DNA of 9,737 nucleotides from Clostridia bacterium. Lineage in GTDB: Bacteria; Bacillota; Clostridia; SK-Y3; JACMMQ01. The translations under genes and the position numbers were made by a program. This document shows, one piece after another, positions 1 to 6,884 of the stretch. The notes beneath the pieces were generated by a model, which saw only the letters and a list, made by a program, of their open reading frames with translations, was not told where the DNA came from and ran no database searches. Within the stretch, counting starts at the first letter, position 1; every line of letters starts with the position of its first letter. The stretch is taken from positions 1-9,737 of the forward strand of contig JACMMQ010000071.1 in assembly GCA_014378955.1 (NCBI GenBank), read 5' to 3'.

Positions 1-281
1 TTCTTACTCGTCGTATAATGGTTCACCATAGAATCCAAATTCCCAGAAGCAATCAGCACCCCCAACCGAGGACGACCCAACACCAAAAAGTCCTTAACAC
101 TCCGCCAATCAGGCTGCGCCACAATTCCAACCCTATATCCCTTACTCTCCAAAACCCTCATAATAATTGCATGCCCAAAACTCGGATGATCCACATAAGC
201 ATCCCCCGAAATATACAAAAAATCCAAAACATCCCACCCAAGCCCATCCATATCCGCCCGAGAAACCGGTAAGAACCCCAT
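1..281 (-). CDS. ygiQ: YgiQ family (UPF0313) radical SAM protein, N-terminal part
   Basis: The gene runs off the left edge; 93 codons are visible. Translation from the ATG at 281 starts [20 protein letters not shown] and continues with [55 protein letters not shown] and HYT. These match my recollection of the conserved N-terminal region of UPF0313/YgiQ proteins, a cobalamin-binding-like domain ahead of the radical SAM core. The CxxxCxxC cluster motif would lie outside the window. The start has an AGGAG at 290-294 with an 8-base spacer, and the frame is open to the edge. No specific reaction is known to me for this family. The gene follows ftsK on the same strand, separated by about 240 bases filled by repeat element A, so it may have its own transcript. 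Identification rests on motif recall, not a search. Confidence 0.9.
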   Translation of the reverse strand, partial: MGFLPVSRADMDGLGWDVLDFLYISGDAYVDHPSFGHAIIMRVLESKGYRVGIVAQPDWRSVKDFLVLGRPRLGVLIASGNLDSMVNHYTTSK

Positions 282-310
282 ATATACAACTCCTGTCATA
301 AGCACTAAGA

Positions 311-509
311 CCGTGGGACGTTGTCCCACACCCTACGAGCTTTTTGAAAAAAGCTCGACAAAAACTTTAATGTTAATTTTAATTATTTGAACAATTGCTA
401 AATTTGTACTAAAACTCAACCTTACATATATTATAAACCAATATACTAAAGTTTTTTACCTTACTTTTTTTCAAAAAAGTAAGCGGGGTTGTGGGGCGGC
501 GCCCCACGG
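311..509. repeat. Foldback intergenic repeat, element A (four hairpins plus central stem)
   Basis: This fills most of the ftsK-ygiQ gap. The left arm has hairpin GTGGGAC/GTCCCAC (313-319/323-329) and hairpin CGAGCTTTTT/AAAAAGCTCG (336-345/348-357). The right arm has hairpin TTACTTTTTT/AAAAAAGTAA (461-470/473-482) and hairpin GTGGGGC/GCCCCAC (491-497/501-507). The arms are also inverted repeats of each other: CCGTGGG at 311-317 mirrors CCCACGG at 503-509, and AAAAACTTTA at 360-369 pairs with TAAAGTTTTT at 447-456. The whole could fold as a cruciform-like DNA or structured RNA on either strand. The 370-446 core is AT-rich and encodes nothing. Element B at 5031-5158 has the same plan. No transposase or target-site duplication is obvious, so it is best called a MITE-like or palindromic intergenic repeat. 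It starts 14 bases after the ftsK stop and may end that transcript. Confidence 0.85.
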
Positions 510-523
510 TTTTCCCGTTCCCC

Positions 524-2902
524 TTACTGCATCAGCATCTCCTGCCATTCGGCGCGTGTTACTAGGGTTTGGCGGGGTTTGGAGCCTTCGAAGCCTGTTA
601 TGATGCTGCGGGCTTCCATTTGGTCGATGATCCGCCCTGCTCGGGCGTAGCCGACTTTGAGACGACGTTGGAGCATGCTGGTTGAGATTTGACCGAGGTC
701 TATTGCCATTTCGATGGCCTGTGGGAGGAGGTCGTCATTGTCTCCTGCGTCTGGTTGTTCGGTTTCGTTGACTTGATCTAATTTTTCTAGAATATCCTCA
801 TCGTATTTCGCCATGGCATTCTTTTTGACAAATTGAACGACATTTTCCACTTCCTTGTCAGAGACAAAGGCGCCTTGTAGGCGTACGGGTTTTGGGGCAC
901 CTACGGGGTAGAATAGCATATCGCCCTTACCCACAAGCTTTTCTGCACCGCCAGAATCTAGGATGGTGCGTGAATCCACTTGTGAGGACACGGCGAAAGA
1001 GATTCTGGACGGAATGTTTGCTTTAATAATACCTGTGATAACGTCGACGGATGGACGTTGGGTAGCGATGACTAGATGCATGCCTGCGGCACGTGCCATT
1101 TGCGCTAGACGGCAGATGGAGTCTTCCACTTCATGCGGTGCGACCATCATCAAATCCGCTAATTCATCAATAATAATAACAATTTGTGGCAATAGGTCAC
1201 CCTGCCCTGTTTCTTTCACTTGGGCATTGTAGCCTGCTAGGTCTCTGACCTTACAATCTGCGAATAATTGATAGCGATTGGTCATTTCTGACACTGCCCA
1301 AGCGAGTGCACCTGCGGCTTTTCTTGCATCGGTGACCACGGGAATTAACAAATGCGGAATACCGTTATACACGCCCAATTCCACAACCTTTGGATCGACC
1401 ATGACCATTTTCACTTCATTGGGGTTAGCCTTATACAAGATACTGGTAATAAGGGTGTTAATACACACGCTCTTGCCTGACCCTGTTGCGCCTGCGATAA
1501 GCAGATGTGGCATTTTCCCGATGTCCGCCATAACAGGCAGTCCTGCAATGTCTTGTCCAAGTGCAATGGTGAGCTTGGAATTGCTGTTTTGGAATTGCTC
1601 GGACGATAGCATCCTCCGCAATGAAACTGCGGCTACTGATTTGTTAGGCACTTCAATGCCCACTGCGGCTTTGCCTGGGATGGGAGCTTCTATACGAATA
1701 CCGGATGTGGCAAAATACAGTGCCAAATCAGTTTGTAAATTCACAATACGGCTGACCTTCACGCCTGGGTTAGGTTGTAGCTCATAGCGTGTCACGGCAG
1801 GCCCACGCTCAATTTGTGTCACGGTGGCTTCGACCCCAAAGCTACGCAAGCGCTCCTCCAAATTACGTCCACTTTGCTCCAAATCCTCGGCGGACATCCC
1901 TCCCCCCTTGACTGGCTTTTCGGGGATCAATAGGGTGAGCGGCGGTGTCTGATATTTAATCGGCATCGGTTCTGTGAAGGTAGATGGTGCGTTAATGCCC
2001 ATCGCCTCAGCCTTGACGTCCACGTTTTGCACAACGTCTTGTATAGAAAGCTGTTCACCTTCAATAATGGGTACTTCCCCAATTTTTTCTTCCTTGTCCT
2101 GCTTGCTTATATGATGATCCACAATGCGAATGGGTGTTGGTGCTTTGCCCTTTTCTTTTGCTGGCACAGGCTCAGGTTTTGATTGCTCAAGGGCGATATC
2201 AATGACAGGAATTTTACCACGCTTGGATTGCTCCTTTTGCGGTGCACGCCATGTGGTTACGTCTTCGAGTTGTTCATCCTCTTGCTCATCTAAATCCTCT
2301 ATATATTGTTGCCATTTGCCTGTTTGCTTCATCCAAAGTACAACGAACCAGCGTGCGACGGTGCGTAAGGTAATGCCTGTCAAAAGCATGGTACAAATGA
2401 CTAAAATGGTGAGTAGTAATAAAAATGCGCCAGCAGTGCCGAATAGTTTTAATAGTGGCTGGGCAAGCAACCCACCCATTACACCGCCACCCTCCATGCT
2501 TTGACCGCCCTTGTAAAAGGCTTCGATATAGCCCATCATATTATCCGCGACCACATTTGTAAAGATGTGGAGCATGGCGGACAAAAGTACGAGCATACCA
2601 AAAATATTGCCATACAACCAGCCTGCTTGAAGCTTTCGGTCAATCAAACGGTGTACGCCATATGCCACAAGCACAACTGGCAATAGGTACGCCATCATGC
2701 TAAAGCACCCTAATAAAAACTGCTGTAAGGTTTCCCCTACAGGCCCTGCGGCGTTAAAATACATCGCCAACGCAAGCAAACAGCCCACTGCGGTGATAAT
2801 CACAGAGGTTAATTCATGCAACACACCATTGTTCATATTACTAGCCGTTGAAGAAGTCTTACGCTTTACGCTTCTGGAGGGCTGTGCTTTTTTTCTACTC
2901 AT
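524..2902 (-). CDS. ftsK: DNA translocase FtsK/SpoIIIE
   Basis: A 792-residue membrane-anchored ATPase that pumps DNA through the closing septum and helps resolve the replicated terminus. Four hydrophobic segments lie at about residues 31-51, 64-86, 94-119 and 149-174. A charged linker without clear fold covers about 190-330. The motor domain follows, with Walker A GATGSGKS at 471-478, Walker B IVIIIDELADLM at 574-585 and the family signature ATQRPSVDVITG at 613-624. The C-terminal gamma winged-helix domain, which in the family reads KOPS/SRS polarity sequences, is at about 725-790 (RRLKVGYARAGRIIDQME). Length is typical of Firmicute SpoIIIE/FtsK (about 750-800). The ATG at 2902 has AGGAGG with a 6-base spacer. 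The gene has its own upstream promoter and is followed by repeat element A. From sequence alone I cannot say whether it serves vegetative division, sporulation, or both. Confidence 0.97.
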   Translation of the reverse strand: MSRKKAQPSRSVKRKTSSTASNMNNGVLHELTSVIITAVGCLLALAMYFNAAGPVGETLQQFLLGCFSMMAYLLPVVLVAYGVHRLIDRKLQAGWLYGNIFGMLVLLSAMLHIFTNVVADNMMGYIEAFYKGGQSMEGGGVMGGLLAQPLLKLFGTAGAFLLLLTILVICTMLLTGITLRTVARWFVVLWMKQTGKWQQYIEDLDEQEDEQLEDVTTWRAPQKEQSKRGKIPVIDIALEQSKPEPVPAKEKGKAPTPIRIVDHHISKQDKEEKIGEVPIIEGEQLSIQDVVQNVDVKAEAMGINAPSTFTEPMPIKYQTPPLTLLIPEKPVKGGGMSAEDLEQSGRNLEERLRSFGVEATVTQIERGPAVTRYELQPNPGVKVSRIVNLQTDLALYFATSGIRIEAPIPGKAAVGIEVPNKSVAAVSLRRMLSSEQFQNSNSKLTIALGQDIAGLPVMADIGKMPHLLIAGATGSGKSVCINTLITSILYKANPNEVKMVMVDPKVVELGVYNGIPHLLIPVVTDARKAAGALAWAVSEMTNRYQLFADCKVRDLAGYNAQVKETGQGDLLPQIVIIIDELADLMMVAPHEVEDSICRLAQMARAAGMHLVIATQRPSVDVITGIIKANIPSRISFAVSSQVDSRTILDSGGAEKLVGKGDMLFYPVGAPKPVRLQGAFVSDKEVENVVQFVKKNAMAKYDEDILEKLDQVNETEQPDAGDNDDLLPQAIEMAIDLGQISTSMLQRRLKVGYARAGRIIDQMEARSIITGFEGSKPRQTLVTRAEWQEMLMQ

Positions 2903-2967
2903 TGAAATCCTCCTATTTGTTTAGAGGTCTTATTTTTTATCGTTACACGAAAAAACCTAACATTACT

Positions 2968-2976
2968 ATTATACCA
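2968..2976 (-). promoter_or_regulatory. Extended -10 promoter for ftsK
   Basis: Read on the minus strand, TGGTATAAT gives a perfect TATAAT (2968-2973) preceded by the TGn of an extended -10. No good -35 is seen at the right distance, as is common for extended -10 promoters. Transcription would start near 2960, giving a leader of about 58 bases before the ATG at 2902. Confidence 0.6.
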
Positions 2977-3036
2977 TAGCTTGCACAGGTTTTGCTAATA
3001 CATTTTCCAAATTTTCGCAACTTTTATTGCAAAATG

Positions 3037-3054
3037 GTTGCATTTTTATTCATT
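3037..3054. promoter_or_regulatory. ARG box (ArgR/AhrC operator)
   Basis: On the minus strand this reads AATGAATAAAAATGCAAC. It matches the Bacillus AhrC ARG-box consensus, as I remember it (CATGAATAAAAATKCAAK), at every position except the two ends. It overlaps the -35 and spacer of the argC promoter, where bound repressor would block RNA polymerase. An overlapping CATTTTTAT repeat (3041-3049 and 3051-3059, exactly 10 bases apart) may extend the site by one helical turn. A weaker AT-rich, partly palindromic stretch lies at about 3016-3033. Binding itself is inferred. Confidence 0.75.
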
Positions 3055-3066
3055 TTTATGTATAAT
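3038..3066 (+). promoter_or_regulatory. argCB promoter
   Basis: Perfect -10 TATAAT at 3061-3066, with a weak -35 TTGCAT at 3038-3043 and a 17-base spacer. The predicted start near 3073 leaves a leader of about 26 bases, too short for an attenuator or riboswitch. That leader also argues against an argC start at 3078. The spacer is occupied by an ARG box. Confidence 0.7.
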
Positions 3067-3098
3067 AATACGATAATATGATTTTCGGAGTGATGATA

Positions 3099-4139
3099 AT
3101 GATAAATGTTGGCATCTTGGGCGGTACGGGTTATGCAGGCATAGAGCTGACGCGCCTATTGACCAAGCACTCACATGTGAAAATTCAAACCGTTGTGTCC
3201 CAAAGCTTTGTGGGGCAAAAAATATCGGACGTATACCCAAATTTACGAGGCATCCTTGACATTGTATGTGAAGCGCTAGATATAGAAAAAATTGTTTCAT
3301 CGTGTGACGTGGTGTTCACCGCCCTCCCGCATGGCGCATCCAAAACGGTCATTCCTGCATTGCTCAAAAAGGGGTTGCGTGTCATTGATTTGAGTGGTGA
3401 TTTCCGCTATAATGATGCGACTACCTATGAAAAATGGTATGGCGAGGCACATGACCACCCCGAGCTGTTGGCACAGTCAGTGTATGGCTTGCCTGAGCTC
3501 CATCGTGCAGCTATTCAAAAAACCACGCTGGTCGGCAACCCTGGCTGTTATACCACCTGTGCCATTTTAGGGCTTGCACCGCTGCTTAAAAATGGCTTAA
3601 TTTCCTTAGACAACATCATCGTAGACGCTAAATCTGGCGTATCGGGTGCAGGGCGTTCCACACTTTTGGATAATTCATTTTGTGAATGCACAGAAAACAT
3701 GAAGGCATACAAGCTCGCAACGCACCGCCACACCTCAGAAATCGAACAGGAATACAGCCTATTAGCAGGACAAGACGTGATGATTTCCTTTTCACCACAC
3801 CTAGTTCCCATGAAGCGAGGTATTTTAAATACAATCTATGCGAATTTAAAGGGCAAACACACGGCTGACCAATTGGTTGCATTGTACCAAGCGTATTTCA
3901 AGCATGAATTTTTCGTGCGTATCTACCCAAATGGTACATTGCCCGAAACAAACCACGTGGCAGGGTCAAACTTTGTTGACATCGGTCTAGTTGTGGATGA
4001 ACGCTTAAACCGTGTCATTGTGGTTTCTGCGATTGACAACCTCATCAAGGGGGCGGCAGGGCAAGCAGTTCAGAATATGAATATTTTGTTTGATTTAGAT
4101 GAGAAAACAGGGCTAGATCATGCAGGACTATATCTTTAG
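3099..4139 (+). CDS. argC: N-acetyl-gamma-glutamyl-phosphate reductase
   Basis: A 346-residue NADPH-dependent enzyme of the third arginine step, converting N-acetylglutamyl-5-phosphate to N-acetylglutamate semialdehyde in the cytoplasm. The N-terminal Rossmann motif is GGTGYAG at residues 8-14. The catalytic cysteine is C150 in VGNPGCYTT, the family loop DAKSGVSGAGR is at 176-186, and the catalytic histidine region HRHTSEIEQE starts at 209 (likely H211). Length is normal for the family (about 345). An in-frame ATG lies at 3078, but the GGAG at 3087-3090 is 8 bases before the ATG at 3099, the protein then starts MINVGILGG as in other ArgC, and the predicted transcript starts only about 5 bases before 3078. 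argB follows after 18 bases. ArgR/AhrC control is suggested by the ARG box. Usual neighbours argJ, argD and argF are absent. Confidence 0.97.
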   Translation: MINVGILGGTGYAGIELTRLLTKHSHVKIQTVVSQSFVGQKISDVYPNLRGILDIVCEALDIEKIVSSCDVVFTALPHGASKTVIPALLKKGLRVIDLSGDFRYNDATTYEKWYGEAHDHPELLAQSVYGLPELHRAAIQKTTLVGNPGCYTTCAILGLAPLLKNGLISLDNIIVDAKSGVSGAGRSTLLDNSFCECTENMKAYKLATHRHTSEIEQEYSLLAGQDVMISFSPHLVPMKRGILNTIYANLKGKHTADQLVALYQAYFKHEFFVRIYPNGTLPETNHVAGSNFVDIGLVVDERLNRVIVVSAIDNLIKGAAGQAVQNMNILFDLDEKTGLDHAGLYL

Positions 4140-4157
4140 AATTGAGAGGTGCATTTC

Positions 4158-5021
4158 ATGCAAGAGCTTATCAAAAAGGCAGGTATTTTAATAGAAGCAC
4201 TGCCCTATATCCAACGCCTGTATGGCAAAACGGTGGTGGTAAAATATGGTGGCAATGCGATGGTGAACGAAGCACTGAAAAAATCCGTGATGGAGGACAT
4301 CACGTTACTCAAGTATGTGGGCATGAACCCAATCGTTGTGCATGGGGGCGGCCCCGATATCACCGCCGCACTCAATACATATGGCGTGCAAAGCAGCTTT
4401 GTCAACGGCTTGCGTGTGACTGATGCACAAACGATGGAAATCGCACAAATGGTGCTGGTCGGAAAAACCAACAAGGAAGTGGTCGCCAACCTCAATTTGA
4501 TGGGTGGCAAGGCGGTAGGCTTTTGTGGTATTGACGGCAATGTGATTGAATGTGAAAAGCAAACCACGTTGGTGGACGGCGTTGAAACGGACATTGGCTT
4601 TGTAGGTAAAATCACGCAGGTGAATACCAAGCTGCTAGAGCTGGTCGCAAAGGACGAATACATCCCTGTCATTGCACCCATTGGCGTGGATAAAAATGGA
4701 CAAAGCTACAACATCAACGCTGACACTGTGGCAGGGGCAATTGCGTGTGCCCTGCAAGCGGAAAAACTCATATTGTTAACCGATGTAGAGGGCATCAAAT
4801 CAGACGATGGTAGCGTGCTGTTTGAAATTGGTCGGCAAGAGGTGTTTGATATGATTGAAAACAAGGTCATCACCAGTGGCATGATTCCAAAGGTGTTAAG
4901 CTGTATCGAAGCGATTGACGGTGGCGTTAACCGTGTACATATTATTGACGGACGTATTGCACACTGCATTTTACTCGAAATATTCACCGATACTGGGATT
5001 GGGACGATGTTTCGGAAATAG
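4158..5021 (+). CDS. argB: Acetylglutamate kinase
   Basis: A 287-residue amino-acid kinase that phosphorylates N-acetylglutamate with ATP, making the substrate of ArgC. Visible motifs are the phosphate-binding lysine K29 in VKYGGNAM, the glycine loop HGGGPDI from 62, RVTD from 86, the substrate and nucleotide region [10 protein letters not shown] at 185-194, LLTDVEGI at 207, and K245 in GMIPKV. The N-terminal helix before the first strand ([19 protein letters not shown]) and the C-terminal [17 protein letters not shown] are features of arginine-inhibited hexameric NAG kinases, so feedback inhibition by arginine is likely (inference). The start is the ATG at 4158, with GAGAGG 8 bases upstream. 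The in-frame GTG at 4149 lies at the end of that site and was rejected. The stop codon overlaps an AGGAGG that has no recognised gene after it. Confidence 0.97.
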   Translation: MQELIKKAGILIEALPYIQRLYGKTVVVKYGGNAMVNEALKKSVMEDITLLKYVGMNPIVVHGGGPDITAALNTYGVQSSFVNGLRVTDAQTMEIAQMVLVGKTNKEVVANLNLMGGKAVGFCGIDGNVIECEKQTTLVDGVETDIGFVGKITQVNTKLLELVAKDEYIPVIAPIGVDKNGQSYNINADTVAGAIACALQAEKLILLTDVEGIKSDDGSVLFEIGRQEVFDMIENKVITSGMIPKVLSCIEAIDGGVNRVHIIDGRIAHCILLEIFTDTGIGTMFRK

Positions 5022-5030
5022 GAGGACGTA

Positions 5031-5158
5031 GTGGGCGCTGCCCACACCCGCCCCTTTTTGAAAAAAGGGGACAAAAACTTTAATGTGATTGATTTAGATA
5101 ATTAAAGTTTTAGTCAATTTTTTTCAAAAAATTGCGGGTTTAAAGGGTGGAACCCTTT
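5031..5158. repeat. Foldback intergenic repeat, element B (second copy)
   Basis: Same architecture as element A with different stems. Hairpins are GTGGGC/GCCCAC (5031-5036/5040-5045), CCCCTTTTT/AAAAAGGGG (5051-5059/5062-5070), CAATTTTTT/AAAAAATTG (5115-5123/5126-5134) and AAAGGGT/ACCCTTT (5142-5148/5152-5158). A central stem pairs AAAACTTTAAT (5074-5084) with ATTAAAGTTTT (5101-5111) around a 16-base loop. ACAAAAACTTTAATGT (5071-5086) is identical to 358-373 of element A. The core is only about 15 bases, against about 75 in element A. It lies 9 bases after the argB stop and may act as transcript end or 3' stabiliser for argCB. No reading frame of note is inside apart from a doubtful 24-codon one. 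Confidence 0.85.
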
Positions 5159-5161
5159 ATT

Positions 5162-5177
5162 GTTGTCCGCAGACAAC
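5162..5177. repeat. Small hairpin next to element B
   Basis: GTTGTC (5162-5167) and GACAAC (5172-5177) form a 6-bp stem with a CGCA loop directly after the right arm of element B. It has no counterpart in element A. No U-tract follows, so it is not a convincing terminator. Confidence 0.5.
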
Positions 5178-5210
5178 GAAATCCAAACACTCAAAGAGTA
5201 TTTTTCTTTG

Positions 5211-5243
5211 TTACTTTCTTTTTGCGATAGAAAAAGAAAGTAA
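5211..5243. repeat. 13-bp perfect hairpin in the argB/mgsA convergent gap
   Basis: TTACTTTCTTTTT (5211-5223) and AAAAAGAAAGTAA (5231-5243) are perfect inverted repeats around a 7-base loop GCGATAG. The stem is almost entirely A/T with purine on one side. It is different in sequence from elements A and B, although TTACTTT and AAAGTAA also occur in the third stem of element A. It may be part of a bidirectional termination region between the converging argCB and mrdA-min transcripts. Confidence 0.65.
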
Positions 5244-5265
5244 GGTTTTGCCTATATCACATATA

Positions 5266-5293
5266 GAAAAAAAGACAAGCGATGGCTTGTCTT
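5266..5293 (-). terminator. Rho-independent terminator of the mrdA-minCDE-mgsA operon
   Basis: On the minus strand, AAGACAAGC, loop CATC, GCTTGTCTT (stem 5285-5293/5272-5280) is followed at once by TTTTTC (5271-5266). This is a 9-bp perfect stem with a U-tract, a textbook intrinsic terminator. The first stem arm includes two bases of the mgsA TAA stop (5292-5294), so the gene ends inside the terminator. Read on the plus strand, the stem is followed by a poorer AACTTTTAATTTT tract and could weakly stop argCB read-through. Confidence 0.88.
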
Positions 5294-5711
5294 AACTTTT
5301 AATTTTCTGATTTTTGGGGTTGACAATATCACGCCAATCCAAATCGCCTCTTTCAAGACCACGCACCAACACTTCAGCGGTTGCAACATTGGTCGCAAGT
5401 GGAATGTTATGCACATCACACAAACGAAGCAATGCATTCACATCTGGCTCGTGTGGTTGCGCTGTTAGTGGGTCTCTAAAGAACAAGACAAGGTCTATTT
5501 CATTGTATGCGATGCGTCCACCAATTTGCTGGTCGCCCCCTTGCGGTCCAGATAAAAATCGCTGTACCGATAATCCGGTTGCATCAATTATCAAGCCGCC
5601 AGTTGTTCCTGTAGCACATAGATTGTGCTTCGCCAAAAGTCCTTTGTAGGCTATGCAAAATTGTACCATCAGTTCCTTCTTTTTATCATGTGCAATTAAT
5701 GCGATATTCAT
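5292..5711 (-). CDS. mgsA: Methylglyoxal synthase
   Basis: A 139-residue cytoplasmic lyase converting dihydroxyacetone phosphate to methylglyoxal and phosphate, a bypass of lower glycolysis when phosphate is short. Family motifs are all present: [12 protein letters not shown] at the N-terminus (H8, D9), TGTTGGLI at 34-41, and [13 protein letters not shown] at 55-67 with D60 equivalent to the E. coli catalytic Asp71. H87 and D90 in QPHEPDV correspond to E. coli His98 and Asp101. Length is close to the family norm (about 120-155). An ATG at 5720 touches the AGGAGG with no spacer; the ATG at 5711 has a 9-base spacer and gives the family N-terminus, so I chose 5711. The minE stop overlaps this AGGAGG (TAGGAGG), suggesting translational coupling. 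It is the last gene of its operon. The link between a glycolytic bypass and the min genes is one of position only. Confidence 0.97.
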   Translation of the reverse strand: MNIALIAHDKKKELMVQFCIAYKGLLAKHNLCATGTTGGLIIDATGLSVQRFLSGPQGGDQQIGGRIAYNEIDLVLFFRDPLTAQPHEPDVNALLRLCDVHNIPLATNVATAEVLVRGLERGDLDWRDIVNPKNQKIKS

Positions 5712-5724
5712 CCCTTGCATCCTC

Positions 5725-6018
5725 CTATTTGTGCACGATCCTTTTCATGCTCTTGATGGGTATGTTTGCTACCAACGCATGTACCATGCTATTGCCGTCA
5801 CCCTCTTGATTTTTTGAAAGGTGTATATCAAATTCCTCTTGGTTAATTTCTATGTACTTAGAGATAACGATAAGAATTTCATTCTTTAATTCTTCTATAA
5901 GCTCAGAGGACAAGCATGTTCTGTCGTGAACCAATACCAATTTCAAACGATCTCTTGCGACATCCTTTGAGCTTGTTTCTTTACTAAACCATTTTTTAAT
6001 TTCAGACCAATCAAACAC
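5725..6018 (-). CDS. minE: Cell division topological specificity factor MinE
   Basis: A 97-residue partner of MinD. MinE stimulates MinD ATP hydrolysis at the membrane and confines MinCD to the poles. The N-terminal amphipathic stretch [12 protein letters not shown] (1-12) is the likely membrane-targeting sequence. [17 protein letters not shown] (17-33) is the MinD-binding, anti-MinCD segment. Residues from about 40 form the dimerisation domain ([18 protein letters not shown], then IHLSKN). Length is a little above the typical 85-90 because of the C-terminal tail. The start is GTG at 6018 with AGGAGG and an 8-base spacer; the resulting MFDW start fits the family. It begins 17 bases after the minD stop, so the two genes are tightly co-expressed. 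The presence of MinE points to an oscillating or gradient Min system rather than the DivIVA/MinJ type of Bacillus. Confidence 0.95.
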   Translation of the reverse strand: MFDWSEIKKWFSKETSSKDVARDRLKLVLVHDRTCLSSELIEELKNEILIVISKYIEINQEEFDIHLSKNQEGDGNSMVHALVANIPIKSMKRIVHK

Positions 6019-6035
6019 TATTGTTACCTCCTTTT

Positions 6036-6833
6036 TCAGGATTTTTTATTGAATAAATTAATAATAAAGCCTTTGATACCTGTTGGCTTGTCTAAATCCA
6101 TAATGGGTATTTGCTCGCCTAAAATACGCTTTACAATGTTGCGATAAGCTTGTCCTGCTTTTGACTTTGGATCATTTACGGTTGGCTCACCACGGTTGGT
6201 GGTGATGATAATTTCCTCATCATCCGGTACAATGCCAATCAATCCAATTGCCAATATATCTAGAATATCTTCCACGTTCATCATGTCGCCACGTTTTACC
6301 ATGTCCATACGGATGCGGTTAATGATGAGCTTTGGGTCGCTAATGTCATTCGCTTCAAGCAAACCAATGATACGGTCAGCGTCACGCACCGCTGAAATTT
6401 CGGGGGTGGTTACAACAATTGCACGATCAGCACCTGCTATGGCATTTTTAAAGCCTTGCTCAATCCCTGCTGGACAGTCGATAATAACATAATCAAATTC
6501 CTTTTTGAGTTCCGCACATAGCTTTTTCATTTGCTCTGGATTAACAGCCATTTTATCCTTGGTTTGTGCAGCTGGCAATAAATAAAGTCCATCAAAACGC
6601 TTGTCCTTAATCAGTGCTTGCTTGGTACGACAATTACCCTCAACCACGTCTACCAAATCATACACGATACGGTTCTCAAGCCCTAACACAACATCTAAAT
6701 TGCGAAGACCAATATCGGTATCAATCAAAACAACCTTTTTACCTTGCACAGCTAAGCCAACGCCTAAATTAGCGGTTGATGTTGTTTTGCCAACGCCGCC
6801 TTTTCCTGATGTGATTACAATAACCTCGCTCAT
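6036..6833 (-). CDS. minD: Septum site-determining ATPase MinD
   Basis: A 265-residue ParA/MRP-family ATPase that dimerises on the membrane with ATP and recruits MinC. The deviant Walker A is KGGVGKTT at residues 11-18, with signature K11 and K16. Switch I is IDTDIGLRNLD (37-47, D40). The Walker B/switch II region is VIIDCPAGIEQGF (116-128). The C-terminal TGIKGFIINLFNKKS (251-265) is the amphipathic membrane-targeting helix. Length fits the family (about 260-270). The ATG at 6833 follows GGAGGG with a 6-base spacer. It lies 51 bases after minC and 17 bases before minE in the same direction. All key residues are intact. Confidence 0.98.
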   Translation of the reverse strand: MSEVIVITSGKGGVGKTTSTANLGVGLAVQGKKVVLIDTDIGLRNLDVVLGLENRIVYDLVDVVEGNCRTKQALIKDKRFDGLYLLPAAQTKDKMAVNPEQMKKLCAELKKEFDYVIIDCPAGIEQGFKNAIAGADRAIVVTTPEISAVRDADRIIGLLEANDISDPKLIINRIRMDMVKRGDMMNVEDILDILAIGLIGIVPDDEEIIITTNRGEPTVNDPKSKAGQAYRNIVKRILGEQIPIMDLDKPTGIKGFIINLFNKKS

Positions 6834-6884
6834 TCTTTTCCCTCCACAATTTCACAATAATAATCTAATTTATGTACGTAAAAA

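Noticed and set aside
18..272. 84-codon plus-strand open frame rich in P, N, Q, H and I
   Set aside because: It lies exactly antisense to the YgiQ-like gene, has low-complexity composition and no family resemblance.
425..440. TATAAT on the minus strand in element A (430-435) as a ygiQ promoter
   Set aside because: No -35 or TGn extension at proper distance, in very AT-rich DNA and about 150 bases before the start codon; too weak to call.
311..509. CRISPR array or insertion sequence in the ftsK-ygiQ gap
   Set aside because: No regularly spaced direct repeats with spacers and no transposase; the structure is an inverted, hairpin-based repeat.
1278..1787. 169-codon plus-strand open frame inside ftsK
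   Set aside because: It is the antisense shadow of the conserved FtsK motor domain; composition is Ser/Thr/Ala-rich and matches nothing.
3078..3098. Longer argC start at ATG 3078
   Set aside because: No ribosome binding site, about 5 bases from the predicted transcription start, and gives a non-family extension before MINVGILGG.
3073..3098. T-box, riboswitch or attenuator before argC
   Set aside because: The predicted leader is only about 26 bases and has no stem or U-tract.
4149..4157. GTG start for argB at 4149
   Set aside because: It overlaps the GAGAGG that serves the ATG at 4158.
4205..4681. 158-codon minus-strand open frame inside argB
   Set aside because: Antisense shadow of argB with no start signal or recognisable motif.
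5031..5105. 24-codon GTG-started frame after argB as a real gene
   Set aside because: It runs through the hairpins of element B and resembles no known peptide; kept only as a finding about the orphan ribosome binding site.
5712..5720. Upstream ATG start for mgsA at 5720
   Set aside because: It abuts the AGGAGG with no spacer; ATG 5711 has correct spacing and the family N-terminus.
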